A DNA stretch of 48,401 nt, from assembly GCF_000220395.1 (NCBI RefSeq), contig NW_004086185.1, positions 1-48,401 of the forward strand, written 5' to 3'. Under the pieces are notes generated by a model. That model made no database searches and was not told where the DNA came from. It worked only from the letters and a program-made list of their open reading frames with translations. The position numbers and the translations under genes were made by a program. Shown piece by piece: positions 1-13,368 of the stretch. This stretch comes from Ichthyophthirius multifiliis (lineage: Eukaryota; Ciliophora; Oligohymenophorea; Hymenostomatida). The first letter of the stretch is position 1; every line of letters starts with the position of its first letter.

Positions 1-442
1 ATTTCTTTAATCAAATGATTGTAAACTATTTTTTTTTAAATAAATAAATTTGTTGTAAAATCTTAACAAATTTTTATATTTGTATTTCTATAATTAGTAT
101 TAAGCATATTTGAAGCATAAATTCTATTAATTATAATGCTTAATTATATACTTTTATAATTAAAAATAATATTAATAAAAGATATATATATTATATATTT
201 ATTTATTAAAAAAAAAAAATTAATTTTTATAATAAAGATATAAATATTAAGAAATAAATGATAAAATATATGTAAAATATTTCTTATTAAAAAGAAGAAT
301 ATGTAAAAGAATTAATAATATAAAAAAAATATCATGTTTTAGTATAATTAAATATTAAAATTTATTAAAAGATTATGTAAAATATATAAATAAAAAATAA
401 AGATAGAGAAAATTAAAGTAAAACTTTAAAAATATTATTTCA
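1..442. other. AT-rich spacer, no gene seen
   Basis: This stretch is nearly pure A/T with poly-A and TA runs. No frame shows codon character and I see no RNA-like fold. It lies beyond the first in-frame TGA of the Myb gene. Confidence 0.6.
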
Positions 443-1917
443 TCATTATTTTTTGTAATTAAAAAATAATAATAATAAAAAAAATTTTTATTTGAAAATT
501 TAAGAAAATTATACTATTAAAAAAAATAATTAATTGTGAGTTACTAAAAATAATAAGTAATTTTAGAAAAATTTTATACATTAAGAATTAAATTATTTAT
601 AAATATATGATGAAATTAAATATTAAATAATATAAATATATAAATTTATATATTTATATATTTATATATTTATTTATATATTAATTTATATTTTTTATAT
701 TATATTTATTATATATATAATTTAAATTTTTTCAAAATAAAAAATATTTACTAATATATATTTAACATATATTAAAACTATTATATATATCTATATATTT
801 TTTATATAATTTTTTTTATAATATTTTTTTTACAAAAATAATAAAATTAAATAAATTTTAATATGTTAAAAAACTTTTTCATGTACATAAATTATAAATT
901 TATAAAGAATCTTCTAGTTTACTTAATTCCTATTTCGTTAAAGATAACATTCCTTCCAAAGTGTTTAATTAATTTAATAAAAATGCCATTTTTTAATCTA
1001 ATTTTTTATCACTATTGCCTAGCTATTAGTTTATAATCTTATTTAAATTTAAATTTTAAACAAGATTTAGTTAAGGTAATATATTTTATTAAGCAATAGT
1101 ATTATTATTAATTAAAAAATCATAATTTTAATTAAATTATATATTTTATTAAGGTTATATTATTATGTTTATTCTTTCATTAGGATTTAAGTTTTCTTCC
1201 TTTTTTACTGAAAGAGTAGTTTTTTAAATTTCTTTTTTAAAAGATCTTATTACTTTATTTTATTATATAAATTTTAATAAGAATAAATCATTAAATAATA
1301 TTAATTAATTTATTTTTTTAATTAAATTACATTATCTTAAATATATTTAATTATAATTTTATTAAAATTCTCTTAGAAAAACTTAAAAAATTATCCTTCC
1401 AACTTTTCTATACTTTATTAATTATTAGCATATTTATCTTATGTTTAAGAAAAAATTTCATCTTCTTCTTTGATTTAAATGTCATTAAAATTATTATCTT
1501 CTTGATTTTTATTAATATTATTACTATTATTATTAATATTATTATTACTATTATTACTATTATTACAATTATTATTATTATTATTATTACTATTATAAAT
1601 ATTATTTTTTTCAATATTATTTTATTTTGGTTTTATTTTATTTTATTTATATTTTCTATAAAAAATAGAATAATCTTTTAAGCATTTCTATTATTTTATT
1701 TTAATATTGTTATTTTACAATAGCTAATACAATTTATTTTATTAACAGTAATTAGTTTTGCTTATTTTTTTATACTATCTTTTCTAATAAGGTTTTATTT
1801 CTTTTTCTTAATTTTAATAATAACAATTTTATGTATTTTTATATTTAATAAATTATTCGTTTAAAAATTATTATTATTGTTATGATTATAATTACTATTA
1901 CTATTATTATTATTATA

Positions 1918-1978
<61 letters not shown>

Positions 1979-2680
1979 TATTGTTATTTTGATTTTTCTT
2001 CTTCATCTTTATTTTCATTCTTTTTATTACTTTATTCATCATTATTTTCATAGATTTATTCACTATTTTAATTTAATGAGTCACTTATAAGTTTTCTCAC
2101 TGTACTATAAAATCTATTTTTTACTGCGTTTTCTGTTCTTCCTTTTTGATTATATATATTTTATATTTAATATAAAAATATATAAACCTATTAATTGCTT
2201 TGATATATAACTCCATGATGATCCATTATTTAAGTATCCTTCAAATATTATATTATCTTCATCTGTTGTCCAATTTCCTTTTTTCAAATATGGATCAAGG
2301 CTATTAAACCATCTTTCTCTACATTATTTACCATTTCTACCTTCTATTAATTCAGAACACATTTACCATTTTCTTGTACCATTTTATTTTACCCAATTAG
2401 ACAATATTGTGTCTTCTATTTGACTCCAAGGTCCTTTTTTTTATTATTTTGATTAAATTTTAAAATTATTTTTTACATTTTTAAAAAATAATAATAATAA
2501 TATATTATATTTTTGCATTTATATTTTTTTTTTTTATGAAAATGCATTTTCCCTTTTGAGTTTTTTATTTTTAAGTATTTTTTATTTTATATGATTGATT
2601 TTTGTTTTTGTTTTTTTAAAATTATATTTACCTTTCTTAATTTTAATGTTCGTTTTAGCTTTTTTTTAGACTTTTTTCAT
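443..2680 (-). CDS. R2R3 Myb-domain DNA-binding protein
   Basis: This is a nuclear DNA-binding protein of the Myb family. Read with TAA/TAG as Gln, the start at 2680 gives a Lys-rich leader. A 198-bp intron (2434-2631) follows, and the junction creates the classic KKGPWS opening. Repeat R2 carries its conserved tryptophans (GPWSQIEDTILSNWV, then KQCRERWFN). R3 follows (KKGNWTTDEDNIIFEGYL, then GRTENAVKNRFY across a 46-bp intron, 2142-2187). A third intron (1784-1824) restores frame downstream. After the Myb domain come two Asn tracts encoded by (AAT)n, near 1890-1978 and 1505-1590, and a Gln/Asn/Lys-rich tail. The frame stays open to a TGA at 443-445, but codon character fades below about 890, so the true 3' end, perhaps after another intron, is uncertain. 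R2R3 pairs occur in transcription factors and in Cdc5-type splicing proteins. The insert length and Asn tracts do not decide between them. Confidence 0.85.
1890..1978. repeat. (ATT)n microsatellite coding poly-Asn
   Basis: A long ATT trinucleotide run whose minus-strand reading, AAT repeated, encodes an asparagine tract just after the Myb domain. A second, interrupted run at about 1505-1590 lies in the same protein. Confidence 0.85.
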
Positions 2681-3716
2681 GCGTTTTTACTTTCTTTTGT
2701 TTCTTAGTTAATTTTTTGTTTTTGTATCAATATTATTTGTTTTTTATTTTTCTTTTTGATTTAATTATTATTATATGTATTTATATATTATTTTAATTTT
2801 TAGCTTTACTTTAATTTATAGGTTATAATATTTTTCCTATAAATTTATTATAAAACGAAGACATAAAAAAAATTATAATATAAATAGATTTTTTCTATAA
2901 AAATACATTAAAAAATAATAAATTTGCTATCTATTTTTATAAACCTCATTATAAATTATATCGTTTTTAATAAAAAAAATATATTAAATACATTTTTAGG
3001 TTTATAAAAAATTTCTATTCAAATATAATAGTATAGATAATATTTATTTTATTATTTTATATGAAATATAAAATAAATTAAAAATAAAAAATATAAATTA
3101 CAAAAAATTATTGTAAAATTTTTTATTTGTCTTTATTATTTTGCCAAATGAAAATTTTGAAAAATCAAATATTTTATAAAATGAATAAAAATAAAATCAT
3201 TAATATATTATCATAAAATTTAATATTAATTAATGATTTATACCAATTAATATAATACAATTTTTAAATTATAAAATATTCATATAAACCAGCAAGATTA
3301 AAAAAAAAATAAGTTAATTAAAATATAAGAAAATTAAATATATGTCAAAATTTAAATAACTAAATTAGAAAATTATTATAATTTTTTTTAGAAAGAAATA
3401 AAAAATACATTAAAAATGTTTCAATAAATGTATAAAAAAATATAATGATTATTTATTGAATTTAAATTATATGTATAATAATATTTGTATAGAATTTAAA
3501 TTAAAAAAATGCATAAAATTTATATAATTTAATTTATTTAAAAAATATATATAAAAAACAATAATTAAAAAAAAAAATTATTTATTTTGGGGTTATAAAA
3601 AACCTAAAATAAAATATTTTGTAAATATATATAAGAAAAAATAAAATAGAATTAACATTTAAACAAAATGAATATTGAAATTAAAATATTTTTTATTTAT
3701 ATTATTATATATATGT
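2681..3716. other. AT-rich spacer, no gene seen
   Basis: Spacer between the 5' end of the Myb gene and the 3' end of the PARN-like gene. It should hold the Myb promoter and the PARN 3' UTR. No conserved element stands out. The GC content is lower than in either gene. Confidence 0.6.
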
Positions 3717-5686
3717 TCATATATATATTTAAATATATATATATACATGTTAATTTTAAATATTTTAATATTTGTTTTAATTTTCATTCAAAAATATTAT
3801 TTTACGTTTTTATATTTAAAATTTTATCATTTTTAATAATTTTTTTATTGTCATCAATATACTTTTATAAGTCTTTATTTAAAAATAAATTCCATCTTTA
3901 TAAAATACATCTACTCCATTTAAGTTTATTTCCAGTTTATTATTAAAAATAGTAAATAATATTTTATCATAAACATTAACAAAATATTCTTATTCTATTT
4001 CATTCCCAATATAATATACTTTATTGTCTCCAATTTATTGTTTTAAGAATTCAGTAAGAAGATTAACTTAAGGTACATTAGAATTTAATTATTTTATATA
4101 AAAAACATATTTTTCATCTAGATCGTCAATAGAATTTAGATCAAAACTTTTTTATAAATTATTATGTATTATATTTTAAAATTATTATAATTCATAATCG
4201 AAATAATCAGTATTATATTTATTCAAAATATTTAAAATAGATAAAGATTTAAAGTAAACATATCCCGTTAGCAATGCATCATATCCAGCTTCATGTTATT
4301 TATTATTTTATTATTCTAAATCTAGTTAATATTTTTCTCCAAAAACCTAGATATGGATATTATTTTTACTCATTTTATATAGAATCTCAAACGATTATCT
4401 TAATTCGGATTAATTTTTTAATTATTCGCTTATTTTTTAACTTTTACTAATTATATGCTTTGTATCATATATTAAAGGGAAATAATTCTTTATTTTGTGT
4501 TTAAATTACTAATAACTATCTGGTAAATCAAATAAAAATTTATCATATAAATGAAGAATATCAATTAATCCATTATGTACTATTATTGGTTTTTTTTCTT
4601 TTACAATCTAATCAATTATTAATCGAAAGTTTATTTCTATATTTTCATAGTCTTAATATTATTTTATATAAGTTTATTGTTTTTGTTGTTCTTCTTCATC
4701 TTCCGGTTATTTGATTTTTTTAAGAATTATTTTTTTTCGAAGAAAAGGCATTTCATTATCATATAAAATTTCAATAATTTTCTTGTCTTTTTATATTGAA
4801 TTAATCTTTTGATTTATTTATTTTTTAATATTTATTTATTTTTACATATTGTTCGAAATCATTAAAAAATTACTAATATCTTTATTAATTTAAATTTATG
4901 GTTTTTTTCTTTTTTCTTATGTTTATTAAAAATTCTGAAATCTTTTAATTTTTTTTGTTTTACTTATATATTTAATTTTACTTCAATAGAATTTTCAGCT
5001 ATAAATTATTTTATATAATGATCTTATTTTTATTATCCTTTTAAAATCTCATTTTTTATTTCTTTTAAATCTATTTTCGATTGAAGTTATTATTCTTATT
5101 AAAGGGAATAAAAATAAACACCTTTTTTATAAAAATAAACATAATTAATTAATTATAAAATACCATTTTTAAATACTTCATTAAAATCCATATTATACTT
5201 TGCTAAAAAATTAAAAGTAGAAGCCTGTTTTTTAATTAATAATTTTTAAACCAAATTTTAATATTATTTTACATTATATAAATAAGTACGATCAAATTAT
5301 CCATTAAAAGTATATTATCTTAAATAAATATTAAAAGGATATGCTTGCATTTAACTTTTAATTTATAATTTTTGTAATTTTCTATCTCAAAATAATTTTT
5401 TTACTGATTTTCTTAATTAATTTTAAAAGCACATAAACCAAATTATAATGGAAAAAAATTTGTAACATTTTATTTATTTTTCCAATATCTTTACTATAGC
5501 TTATTTTTTTGTTATTAAAAATAATAAATATTATATAAAATAAACAGTATCAAATCCATTATTCCTTAAAAGCTCTGAACGAGAAATACCAGATAATTCA
5601 AAATCAATAGAAATAAAATGCGATTCACTTATAATTTTCTATAAATAAGGAAGCAATTCTTAGAAATTATATTTATTTATATACAT
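3717..5686 (-). CDS. PARN-type poly(A)-specific ribonuclease (CAF1/DEDD deadenylase)
   Basis: This enzyme shortens mRNA poly(A) tails through the DEDD 3'-5' exonuclease fold. The start at 5686 opens a protein whose N terminus carries the ExoI motif ISIDFELSGISRSE (Asp and Glu ligands), then NGFDT, RYWKNK and FPLQFGLCAF, as in animal PARN. The second catalytic Asp lies in KKPIIVHNGLIDILHLYDKF, followed by YDTKHI. ExoIII is HEAGYDALLTGYVYF, with the His and Asp of the DEDDh class. The C terminus (FIKQLNSNVPQVNLLTEFLK onward) resembles the RRM-like domain of PARN. Introns at 5500-5545, 5355-5404 and 4806-4873 keep frame and give 602 codons including stop, close to the usual length of about 640. 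A 23-bp alternative for intron 2 (5382-5404) keeps the same frame. TGA ends the gene. The family call is strong. The exact position of intron 2 is less sure. Confidence 0.9.
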
Positions 5687-6527
5687 TTTTGTATTTTTAG
5701 GATAATTTTATTTTTATTATTAAAAAAAGATAAAATATTTAATTAAAAAATAAATGCCTAAAAATAAATATATATTTTATATTTTTTATTTAAAATAAAA
5801 AGAAAATGATTATCAATTTCTTTAATTATTAGTTAATTTTATAAACTTTTAATAAATTTAAAATACATTCAATTTTTATAAAAAAATACATATATATTTA
5901 CTTATATTATAAGTTTAAATAAATTATAAATGTTAATATTATATATTTTTAATGAAAAAATATTGATATAAATACAATTATGATTTTTACAATATTAATT
6001 ATAATGATTACAATATAAAAAATATTCAATATATTCTAATACTATTAATTTATTTATTATTAAAGAAAATATTTAAGATGATCTATATTTGAATTCTTAT
6101 TATTAAAAATAATTTATATTTAGTAATAAAATGTCTATTTATAAATATATAAATAAAATATTTTTTTGTTTAATTAAAATAATTAGATTGTTTTATTAAA
6201 TGTTAAATATATATTATTTTTAATATTTTTATTTATTTTAAGATCTTTTTTAATTATAAAAATAAATAAATAATAAAATAATATATTCTTATCATATATA
6301 ATTATATATATAATATTTAATTATATATTAAATAATAATAATAAAATATAAAATTATTTAATTTATTATATATTATAAATATAAAATAAAAAATCTAAAA
6401 ATACACTAAATATTAATTTTATTAAATACAAAGTATAATATATATCCTTTTTAAAATCAATAATATTTATCATATTTTTATTATTTTTTATCCCTTCTTT
6501 TTTTATTAAATAAACAATTTATTTTTT

Positions 6528-6564
<37 letters not shown>

Positions 6565-6583
6565 TATAAAAAATTAATCAAAA
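5687..6583. other. AT-rich spacer with poly-A tract
   Basis: Spacer between the PARN-like start and the SNARE stop. It is almost all A/T, with TAAATAATA-type runs around 6280-6380 and a 32-bp poly-A at 6529-6560 just past the SNARE stop. I see no gene. Confidence 0.6.
6529..6560. repeat. poly-A homopolymer
   Basis: An uninterrupted run of about 32 A, lying 24 bases downstream of the SNARE stop on that gene's strand (poly-T in the sense of the gene). Confidence 0.9.
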
Positions 6584-6907
6584 TCAAAACAAAAAATAAA
6601 GTATTATGAAAAAAAATACGATTATTAAAACTAAATAGCATGAAGTTTTACCTGAACTTGATGATAAAACTCCTTCTATTTTATTAATTGCTGAATACAT
6701 TAATTTTTAACCTCCGCTCATATTTCCATCCATATCATTTAATAAATCTTTTTCTTTTGATAAAAATTTATTTATTTCTTAAGATAAAGCTTTAACTTAT
6801 TCTACTTATGATGATAATTCATCTATTTTTTCATTATTTTATTCTTCTATATCTCTATATATAACTTTTCCTTCATTATTTCCATTTTTTTAAGGGTATT
6901 TTTTCAT
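6584..6907 (-). CDS. Bet1-like Qc-SNARE, tail-anchored
   Basis: This is a small tail-anchored SNARE for ER-Golgi vesicle fusion. The intronless 107-aa frame starts at 6907 and ends in TGA. Residues about 24-85 form a heptad SNARE helix: ELSSQVEQVKALSQEINKFL, then KEKDLLNDMDGNMSGGQKLM. The pairing of a VKALSxEI segment with a later LLNDMD is the pattern of Bet1 and Bet1L, and the zero-layer residue appears as Gln within the helix. A run of Ser and Gly (EGVLSSSSGKTSCY) leads into a C-terminal membrane anchor (LVLIIVFFFIILYFLF), with almost nothing after it. Length and layout match Bet1 (about 110-120 aa). Other Qc-SNAREs such as Sft1 remain possible because the protein is divergent. Three TAA codons in the helix must be Gln to keep the heptads, which supports the altered code. 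Confidence 0.85.
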
Positions 6908-7210
6908 TTTAATATATATATATTTTTTTTTATATATATTTTTTTATTAATATATATTTATAATTTTTTTTCAATTATATTTATAATTTTTTTTTTATTT
7001 TTTTCTAATAAAAAATATTTATTTTGTTTAAATTAATAATTAATTACTTTATAAAAATTTCAAAATCTAAAAATTTAACTAACAATTTCTATTAAAAATA
7101 AATATGAATTTTTACTTAAAATTAATAATATTTTTTTTTTTTTTTAAATGAAAAAAAAAAAAGTATAAATCATAATTATATATTATGTTTCTATATTTAA
7201 TTTTTATTAT
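6908..7210. other. AT-rich spacer, no gene seen
   Basis: Spacer between the SNARE start and the IFT121 stop, about 300 bases of A/T runs including poly-T and poly-A stretches near 7130-7160. No coding frame is visible. Confidence 0.6.
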
Positions 7211-7977
7211 TCAATTAGCCTCTCTTACTCCAAATCTTTTAGGATCAATATGTAAATGACATAAAGCACAATGTTAAAGTTTAAGTCTTTAAACTTCACT
7301 TTCAATCATTTTATGTCTACATCCTTTACAAGAATAAAACTCTTTTACAAAAATAGGTCTACCAGAAGCCACACATGGTGAATAATTACTTCCACAAGCT
7401 TTACAATGAATATCACTAAAATTAATATATTTTGTTAAAAAAAAAATATATATATATATATGTTTTTGTAGTTTTTGTTAAAAATTAAATAAAGATTACT
7501 ATTCACTAACTTATTCTTAACAATTTTTTCCTGAACAAGGGTAATATTCACATTATCCATCTTAAGGTTAATTACTATATTATTATTATATATAAATTTT
7601 ATAAAATATATATCATTGTGAAAATTAAAATACCGAGTAAATATAGCAACAGCAATATTTTCATAAAGCTCCTTTTCATCCTAATTTAATTCAGGTAAAT
7701 TTTATAATTTCACAAAAGCTCTCGAACATTCTCTAAAAGATTTATTATAATAAGCTGCAATAGCAATAAGAGAATATATTTTCCTTTAATCCATATCCAA
7801 TTCATATTCTGCTAATCTAATAGAACTTTTTAAAGCATATTTAAACTATCCATTATATAATTATTTCTGAGCCAAAATAAAAAAATGCCAAGCTTCAGCA
7901 CCTCTCCAAGGATTATTTAAAATTTTATCAGCACTAGAAGTATTAATAGTACTAGTAATTAAAGAATTAAGTGTCTG

Positions 7978-8037
<60 letters not shown>

Positions 8038-10968
8038 TAATATAATAAAATATAATTACCTTAGCAGTAGAATCGCCTTAACCAGTCATAGAAGCATCAA
8101 GCATTCTTTTTTTATACAAATCAACTTCTAAAGCCGCCATAACATACATTTTTTTAATATTTAAAGGATTAGCATCTCTTTCAATTAAATCATTTGCAAT
8201 TTATGACAATATTTTAGCTGCTTCAGTATTTCTTTTAGCTTTTCTATATAATTCTGCTGCTTCAAGTTTTTTATTTTTCTCAAGTAATTAATTCGCATAA
8301 GTAATCAAAAGTGGCTCAATTTGAACAAAATTATGCTGTTCTGCCAAATCAACTGCTATATTCCAATTATTTAACAAAACACAGCAATCAACTGCCATTT
8401 TAAGGTCTCCGAACTTCTAATAACATTTCACAGCCTACTCACACAATCCCATTTACTAAAATACATCACCCAAATTTTTTAAAAGCTCACTTCTTTCAGG
8501 GATCTATAAAATAATTTTCTCCAAAGCCTCAAAGTCTTCCATTCGAGTATAACAAACAATTAATCCTTCATTATATTTGGCTAATTCATAACATTCTGCA
8601 GCCTTATCCCAAATAAACTATTCTGAATAATCATGTCCTAATTCCAAATAGGCTTTTTAAAGTTCCTAATCTTACCCTCCTGTCCCTTCTTTTATTTAAT
8701 CAATGACTTTATTCCAATCTCCTACCCTCATAGACATTTAAACAGACAGATCCTTTCTTTCTATTTTCTTATAAATCTCATCAGCCTCATCTATTTTCCC
8801 ATAATAGGCTGAAACTTCAGCTTTTTACTTATCTCTATCATCTAAATCTCTAATTCTTTTCACAAAACTTAGACTTGCGTAATCCTAGCAGGCCACAAAA
8901 GCATTTTCCGCAGAATCATAATCGTATACTTCCAAAGCTTTCTTAGCATACAATCTCCACAGACATTCATGATTATGATTTTTTATTATCTAAAACATTT
9001 CCTACATAGATTTCTTATGTAATTAATCTTTAATCTCTTTCAATAAATTAGACTCTATTTCCAATATAAGTTCTTCCGAATTCAAAACGCCATCCGGAGA
9101 TTTCACTAAATCATCTAAATAAGCCGCTTTTATAACAAAATCCTTATATGAAATTATATATCCATCTGTCTATATAGGTTCTTCTGGAGTTAAATCATTC
9201 ACTACATACATTCTCGATTTTTCCATAAAAACGAAACTGTTAGGAATATCCATTGAATATTATACAAACCAGCAGTCTTTTTTTTCAAATGGAAGTATTT
9301 CTCCCCCTTAATTATTGATTTTTAAAATACTTAAATTCCCTAACAAATCAATTGATGCAATATGGGTAGAATTCACATTAGCAGACATCAAAAGTGGTCT
9401 TTATTAAAAACAAAGTTTATTCTCCAATGAAAAATGTGGAAAAGCAAATTAACAAACAGCTCCTGACGATCTTGCAACAAATAAAAAATGCTCATTTGCA
9501 GTAGTACAGACAATTATATCATCTGTAATAGGCTCGACATCGTATTAATCCTTATCATATATAGTATTTTAATCTGGCGAATTTTCAATAAACCAAGCTT
9601 ATTCTCTACCTATTCTTCTTAATCCGGATTATTATTCAAATGTAGTTAAACGTTCTACTTAATTTTTATACTGCCATGTATATAGATGGTCATGAGAAGA
9701 TACTATTATATGTGTTTTAGTCATTGTACATGATACTGGTTCTATATTTATTTATTTCTAATCAATTGGAGATCCTATACTATTACATAAATCTATTTAC
9801 CATAAATCTAAACTTACTATGTATGTTATTATGCAACACATGTCTCCTGCTGATTTTATATTTTATAGATTTTTTACATATTTTATGGTCTTTTTATTGC
9901 TTGTAATATCCCAAAAAATAATAGAATATTCAACTCTATCAGATTTTTAATATGCAAAAACTAATGTATTGTTTGATAAATATGCCCATTTATGATCAAC
10001 TTTTATATTTGCGAAATATATAGAACTTCCTACTGCCATTACTAAACGTAATCCATTTCCTTCCCACGATATACTACCTACATTATCTGCTACTGCTATC
10101 TTTATTTTTATTATATTTTTAATTTTTATTTTTATTTTATACACGTAAGGTTTTTAAATGATTTCCTTAATTACAATAAAATTATACAATTCCTTTCGCT
10201 TCGCCATTATCATTTTATTAGCCACTAACTGCAAATACTGTTCCATTAGGATTCCATTTTACTGAATGAATTTGCATTACAGTATCGATTAATATTGAAT
10301 CATCATCTTTTTCATTTCTCATTAATTATATTCTTCCACATTCTTATTAATAATTAAACAAAATATTATAATTTTATATATATATATAAATATTTAAATA
10401 TAGATTTTTATATAATTATAATATATATCCTAAATATACAATATGCAATGCATAATCCAGGCGGTGTATCATCTGTATACATTTTTGCTTAATTATACCA
10501 TTCTATTGCAGCTAAAGGTAAATTAGGACTAAATAATTTTGTAGGTTCAACTAGTCTTTATAAACAAGCCATTTTAATTTAATGTAAAGACATACCACTA
10601 TTATCAAAGACTCTTACTTCACCATCAATTGTACCAAAAATAATCATTTTACAATCTGGTGACCATTCCATAAAAGCGATTCTTATTATTTTTATAGAAA
10701 TAATAAAAAATATTTATAAAAAAATAATATAATTACCTATGTGGATAATCTTTTCCCCAAAGTCTAGAACCTTCTACACCTCCAACAATAACTGAACCAT
10801 CATCATAGGCGATACAAACTTTACTACCATCTGGAGACCATTTAATATCACTAACAAAGCTTTTATTACGATTATTAATCATTTCTTCAAACTTTCATTT
10901 ATATTGTAATGATTATAAAAAATAATATAATATATATATATAGTATATTAATATAAATTAGTATATAA

Positions 10969-11018
<50 letters not shown>

Positions 11019-11362
11019 TATATATTTATATATATCTATTGTTTTTATACCCATTATTCATTATGAATCATCCATACTATAATTAAACCATTTGTATCAA
11101 TAGATGTTAATTTCTAATAACGCACATTCCAGTCTATTTTCGATACTGTTCCTGAATGATTTTCTAATGTTTGATTTAATAATAATGCTCCTGTTTGGGT
11201 TGGTGCTGAACCGTCGCGAATTTTCTAGTCTTCTAATTTTAAGATTTTTAATAACCCGCGTTCACCTCCTACTCCTATCCATCCTTATTCACTATTCCAT
11301 GATACGAATTCAACTTTTATATTATTTGGAATACCAATTTTCTTGGAAAGAAATGCAAACAT
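7211..11362 (-). CDS. IFT121: Intraflagellar transport protein 121 (WDR35), IFT-A core
   Basis: This is a core subunit of IFT-A, which drives retrograde transport in cilia and import of ciliary membrane proteins. Starting at 11362 the protein opens [14 protein letters not shown], the conserved IFT121 N terminus. WD-repeat segments follow ([60 protein letters not shown]). The second half is a TPR-like solenoid close to animal WDR35: [64 protein letters not shown] [18 protein letters not shown]. The C terminus carries paired zinc-binding Cys ([31 protein letters not shown]). Seven introns (10892-11050, 10682-10736, 10343-10439, 10096-10144, 7975-8059, 7575-7633, 7416-7499) give 1188 codons including stop, matching the human length of about 1180. 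Three of the introns carry long (TA)n. The CASGRP motif favours IFT121 over its paralogue IFT122. Confidence 0.95.
7982..8022. repeat. (TA)n microsatellite in an IFT121 intron
   Basis: An alternating TA run that makes up about half of the 85-bp intron 7975-8059. The flanking GT and AG sites are intact. Confidence 0.9.
10976..11014. repeat. (TA)n microsatellite in IFT121 intron 1
   Basis: An alternating TA run within the 159-bp first intron (10892-11050), the longest intron of this gene. Confidence 0.9.
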
Positions 11363-11863
11363 TTTTTTATTATTATTTTTTTTGCTTTTTTTTGTTTTTA
11401 TGTTTTAAAAATAAAAAAAAATTATTTTATTTTTTTAATTAAAGTATAAAATTTTTTATTTTTTTAAATTTTGAATTTACTTTTTTATTTCAATTTTATT
11501 TTTTTATATTATTTTAATGGATTTTTTATTTAAATAAATAGATTTTTTATATGTTTTATTTTTATTTAATTTTTAATTTATAATAAAATATTTATAATTG
11601 AATCTATTTATAATATTAAATAAATTTATATGTATTAAAGCTAATTATATAACTGATCTTGCTATTATAATTATATATAAATATTTATACTTATATGAAT
11701 ATTAAAATTATTAATTTCAAAATAATATTTAAGTTTAAAATAAATACTATATAAATAATAATACTTAAAATAAATATATATATAATTTCATTTAAAAATA
11801 TTTTAATAATAAACTAATTAAATTACACAATGATATAAAATAAAAAAACAAATTGATAAAAAT
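11363..11863. other. AT-rich spacer, no gene seen
   Basis: Spacer upstream of IFT121 and downstream of the GCP gene stop. It is T-rich near the IFT121 start (11370-11600), then mixed A/T. No coding frame or RNA is visible. Confidence 0.6.
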
Positions 11864-13315
11864 TCAAAAAATAAACTTTTCTAAATTAACAAGTTCATTT
11901 TCTCTAATAAGTTTAATTTAATCCATAATTGTATATGATAAAGCATCAAAAACATATTCGATTTCTTAAATTTTAAAATCTAAATTTTCTTAAAAATCAA
12001 TACAATATGTACTTATTATAGTACTAAATTTTATAATTTCATTTAGAATATTTTCACATTAAAAAAAAAAGATTTTTTAATTAACAAATTATAAAAAATA
12101 ATTATGTAAATGAATTATTTTTTCAAATTCATTTTTATTATTTTCAATTCCTTCCAAAAAAAATTTAAAAGAATTTTCGATAATATCATAAAACGCAAAA
12201 TTTAAATATTAGTTTAAAAAATTCTATATTTTCATTCTTAAATTTTAGGTTATTCTTTATATTTTTTATTTGTTTTAAATTATATTCTTATTTACTATTT
12301 ACCATTATTATCTTAAGTTTTTCAATGCGTATTTAAATTTTATTAACTTCCCGAAAATAATCATATATAATTTTAAATTTTCCTCATTAAATATTTCACT
12401 CATAATCCCTTAAAAGTTACTAACTTTTAATTTTACTATACAATCTATATTAAAGCTTAGTATATTAAACCCAATATTTGACAATTTATTCTTTTCTAAT
12501 TCAAAATAAGCCTAAACAAATTCTAAATCTTATTCTTCGAATAAAATAATGTTATTATTTAACATAAAAAGGTCTATTTCATAATTAGAAAGTACTATGG
12601 TATCCAAAAAATCATCGATAATATCACCTCTTTCACAAAAAAAATATTTTTTAAAAAACTAAAAAACTTTAAATAAATTATATTTTTCAAAAAGAAGATT
12701 TTATATAGCTTTATTTGTCTATAAAAAATAAATCAATAGTTAGATATATATTTATATATAAAAAATAATTACTATTATATATTATTATTATACTGCATTA
12801 TAAATACAAGTATTTATAATAATATTTATTGGAATCTTATGATTTTTCAAATTCTCTTCATTAATTTAATTAAAGGTACTAATACTATTTTAGGTTACTT
12901 AGTTTTCTATTTACATATAAGAATTCATATCTTATTATTAAACTTATTAATTTAATTAAGATTATACTTAAATCTTTACTTAGCTTATTTTTATTAAATT
13001 TTATTTTATTTCATTTTCTTTTTTATCATACATTTAAACTAGATTTTATTCAATTTTTTATTATTCTTTTTCATCTTCTTCATCAATGTTTTATTATATT
13101 TTTTAATTTTTTTACTTTTCATCTTCTATTTCCATTTTCTCTAATTATTTGTCTTCAAGTATTTTCATCTCTGTAATTAAAGGTTCTTCTTTTGGTATAA
13201 ATTTTTCACTTTCTTTTTAAAATATCTAAAATGGAAGCACTTGTTAATATTCTTTATTAACTTATTAAAATTAATTATTAAGCTTTATATAAAAAAATAA
13301 TAAATATAAATTTAA

Positions 13316-13368
<53 letters not shown>

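Noticed and set aside
1408-2063. Poly-isoleucine standard-code frames at 1408-1614 and 1845-2063 (minus)
   Set aside because: They are off-frame readings of (AAT)n tracts that encode Asn in the Myb gene frame.
3668-3946. Plus-strand hydrophobic 92-aa frame
   Set aside because: It lies antisense to the 3' end of the PARN-like gene, and its Phe/Ile/Tyr content is that of T-rich DNA.
11104-11442. Plus-strand 112-aa frame
   Set aside because: It is antisense to exon 1 of IFT121, whose own frame carries clear family motifs.
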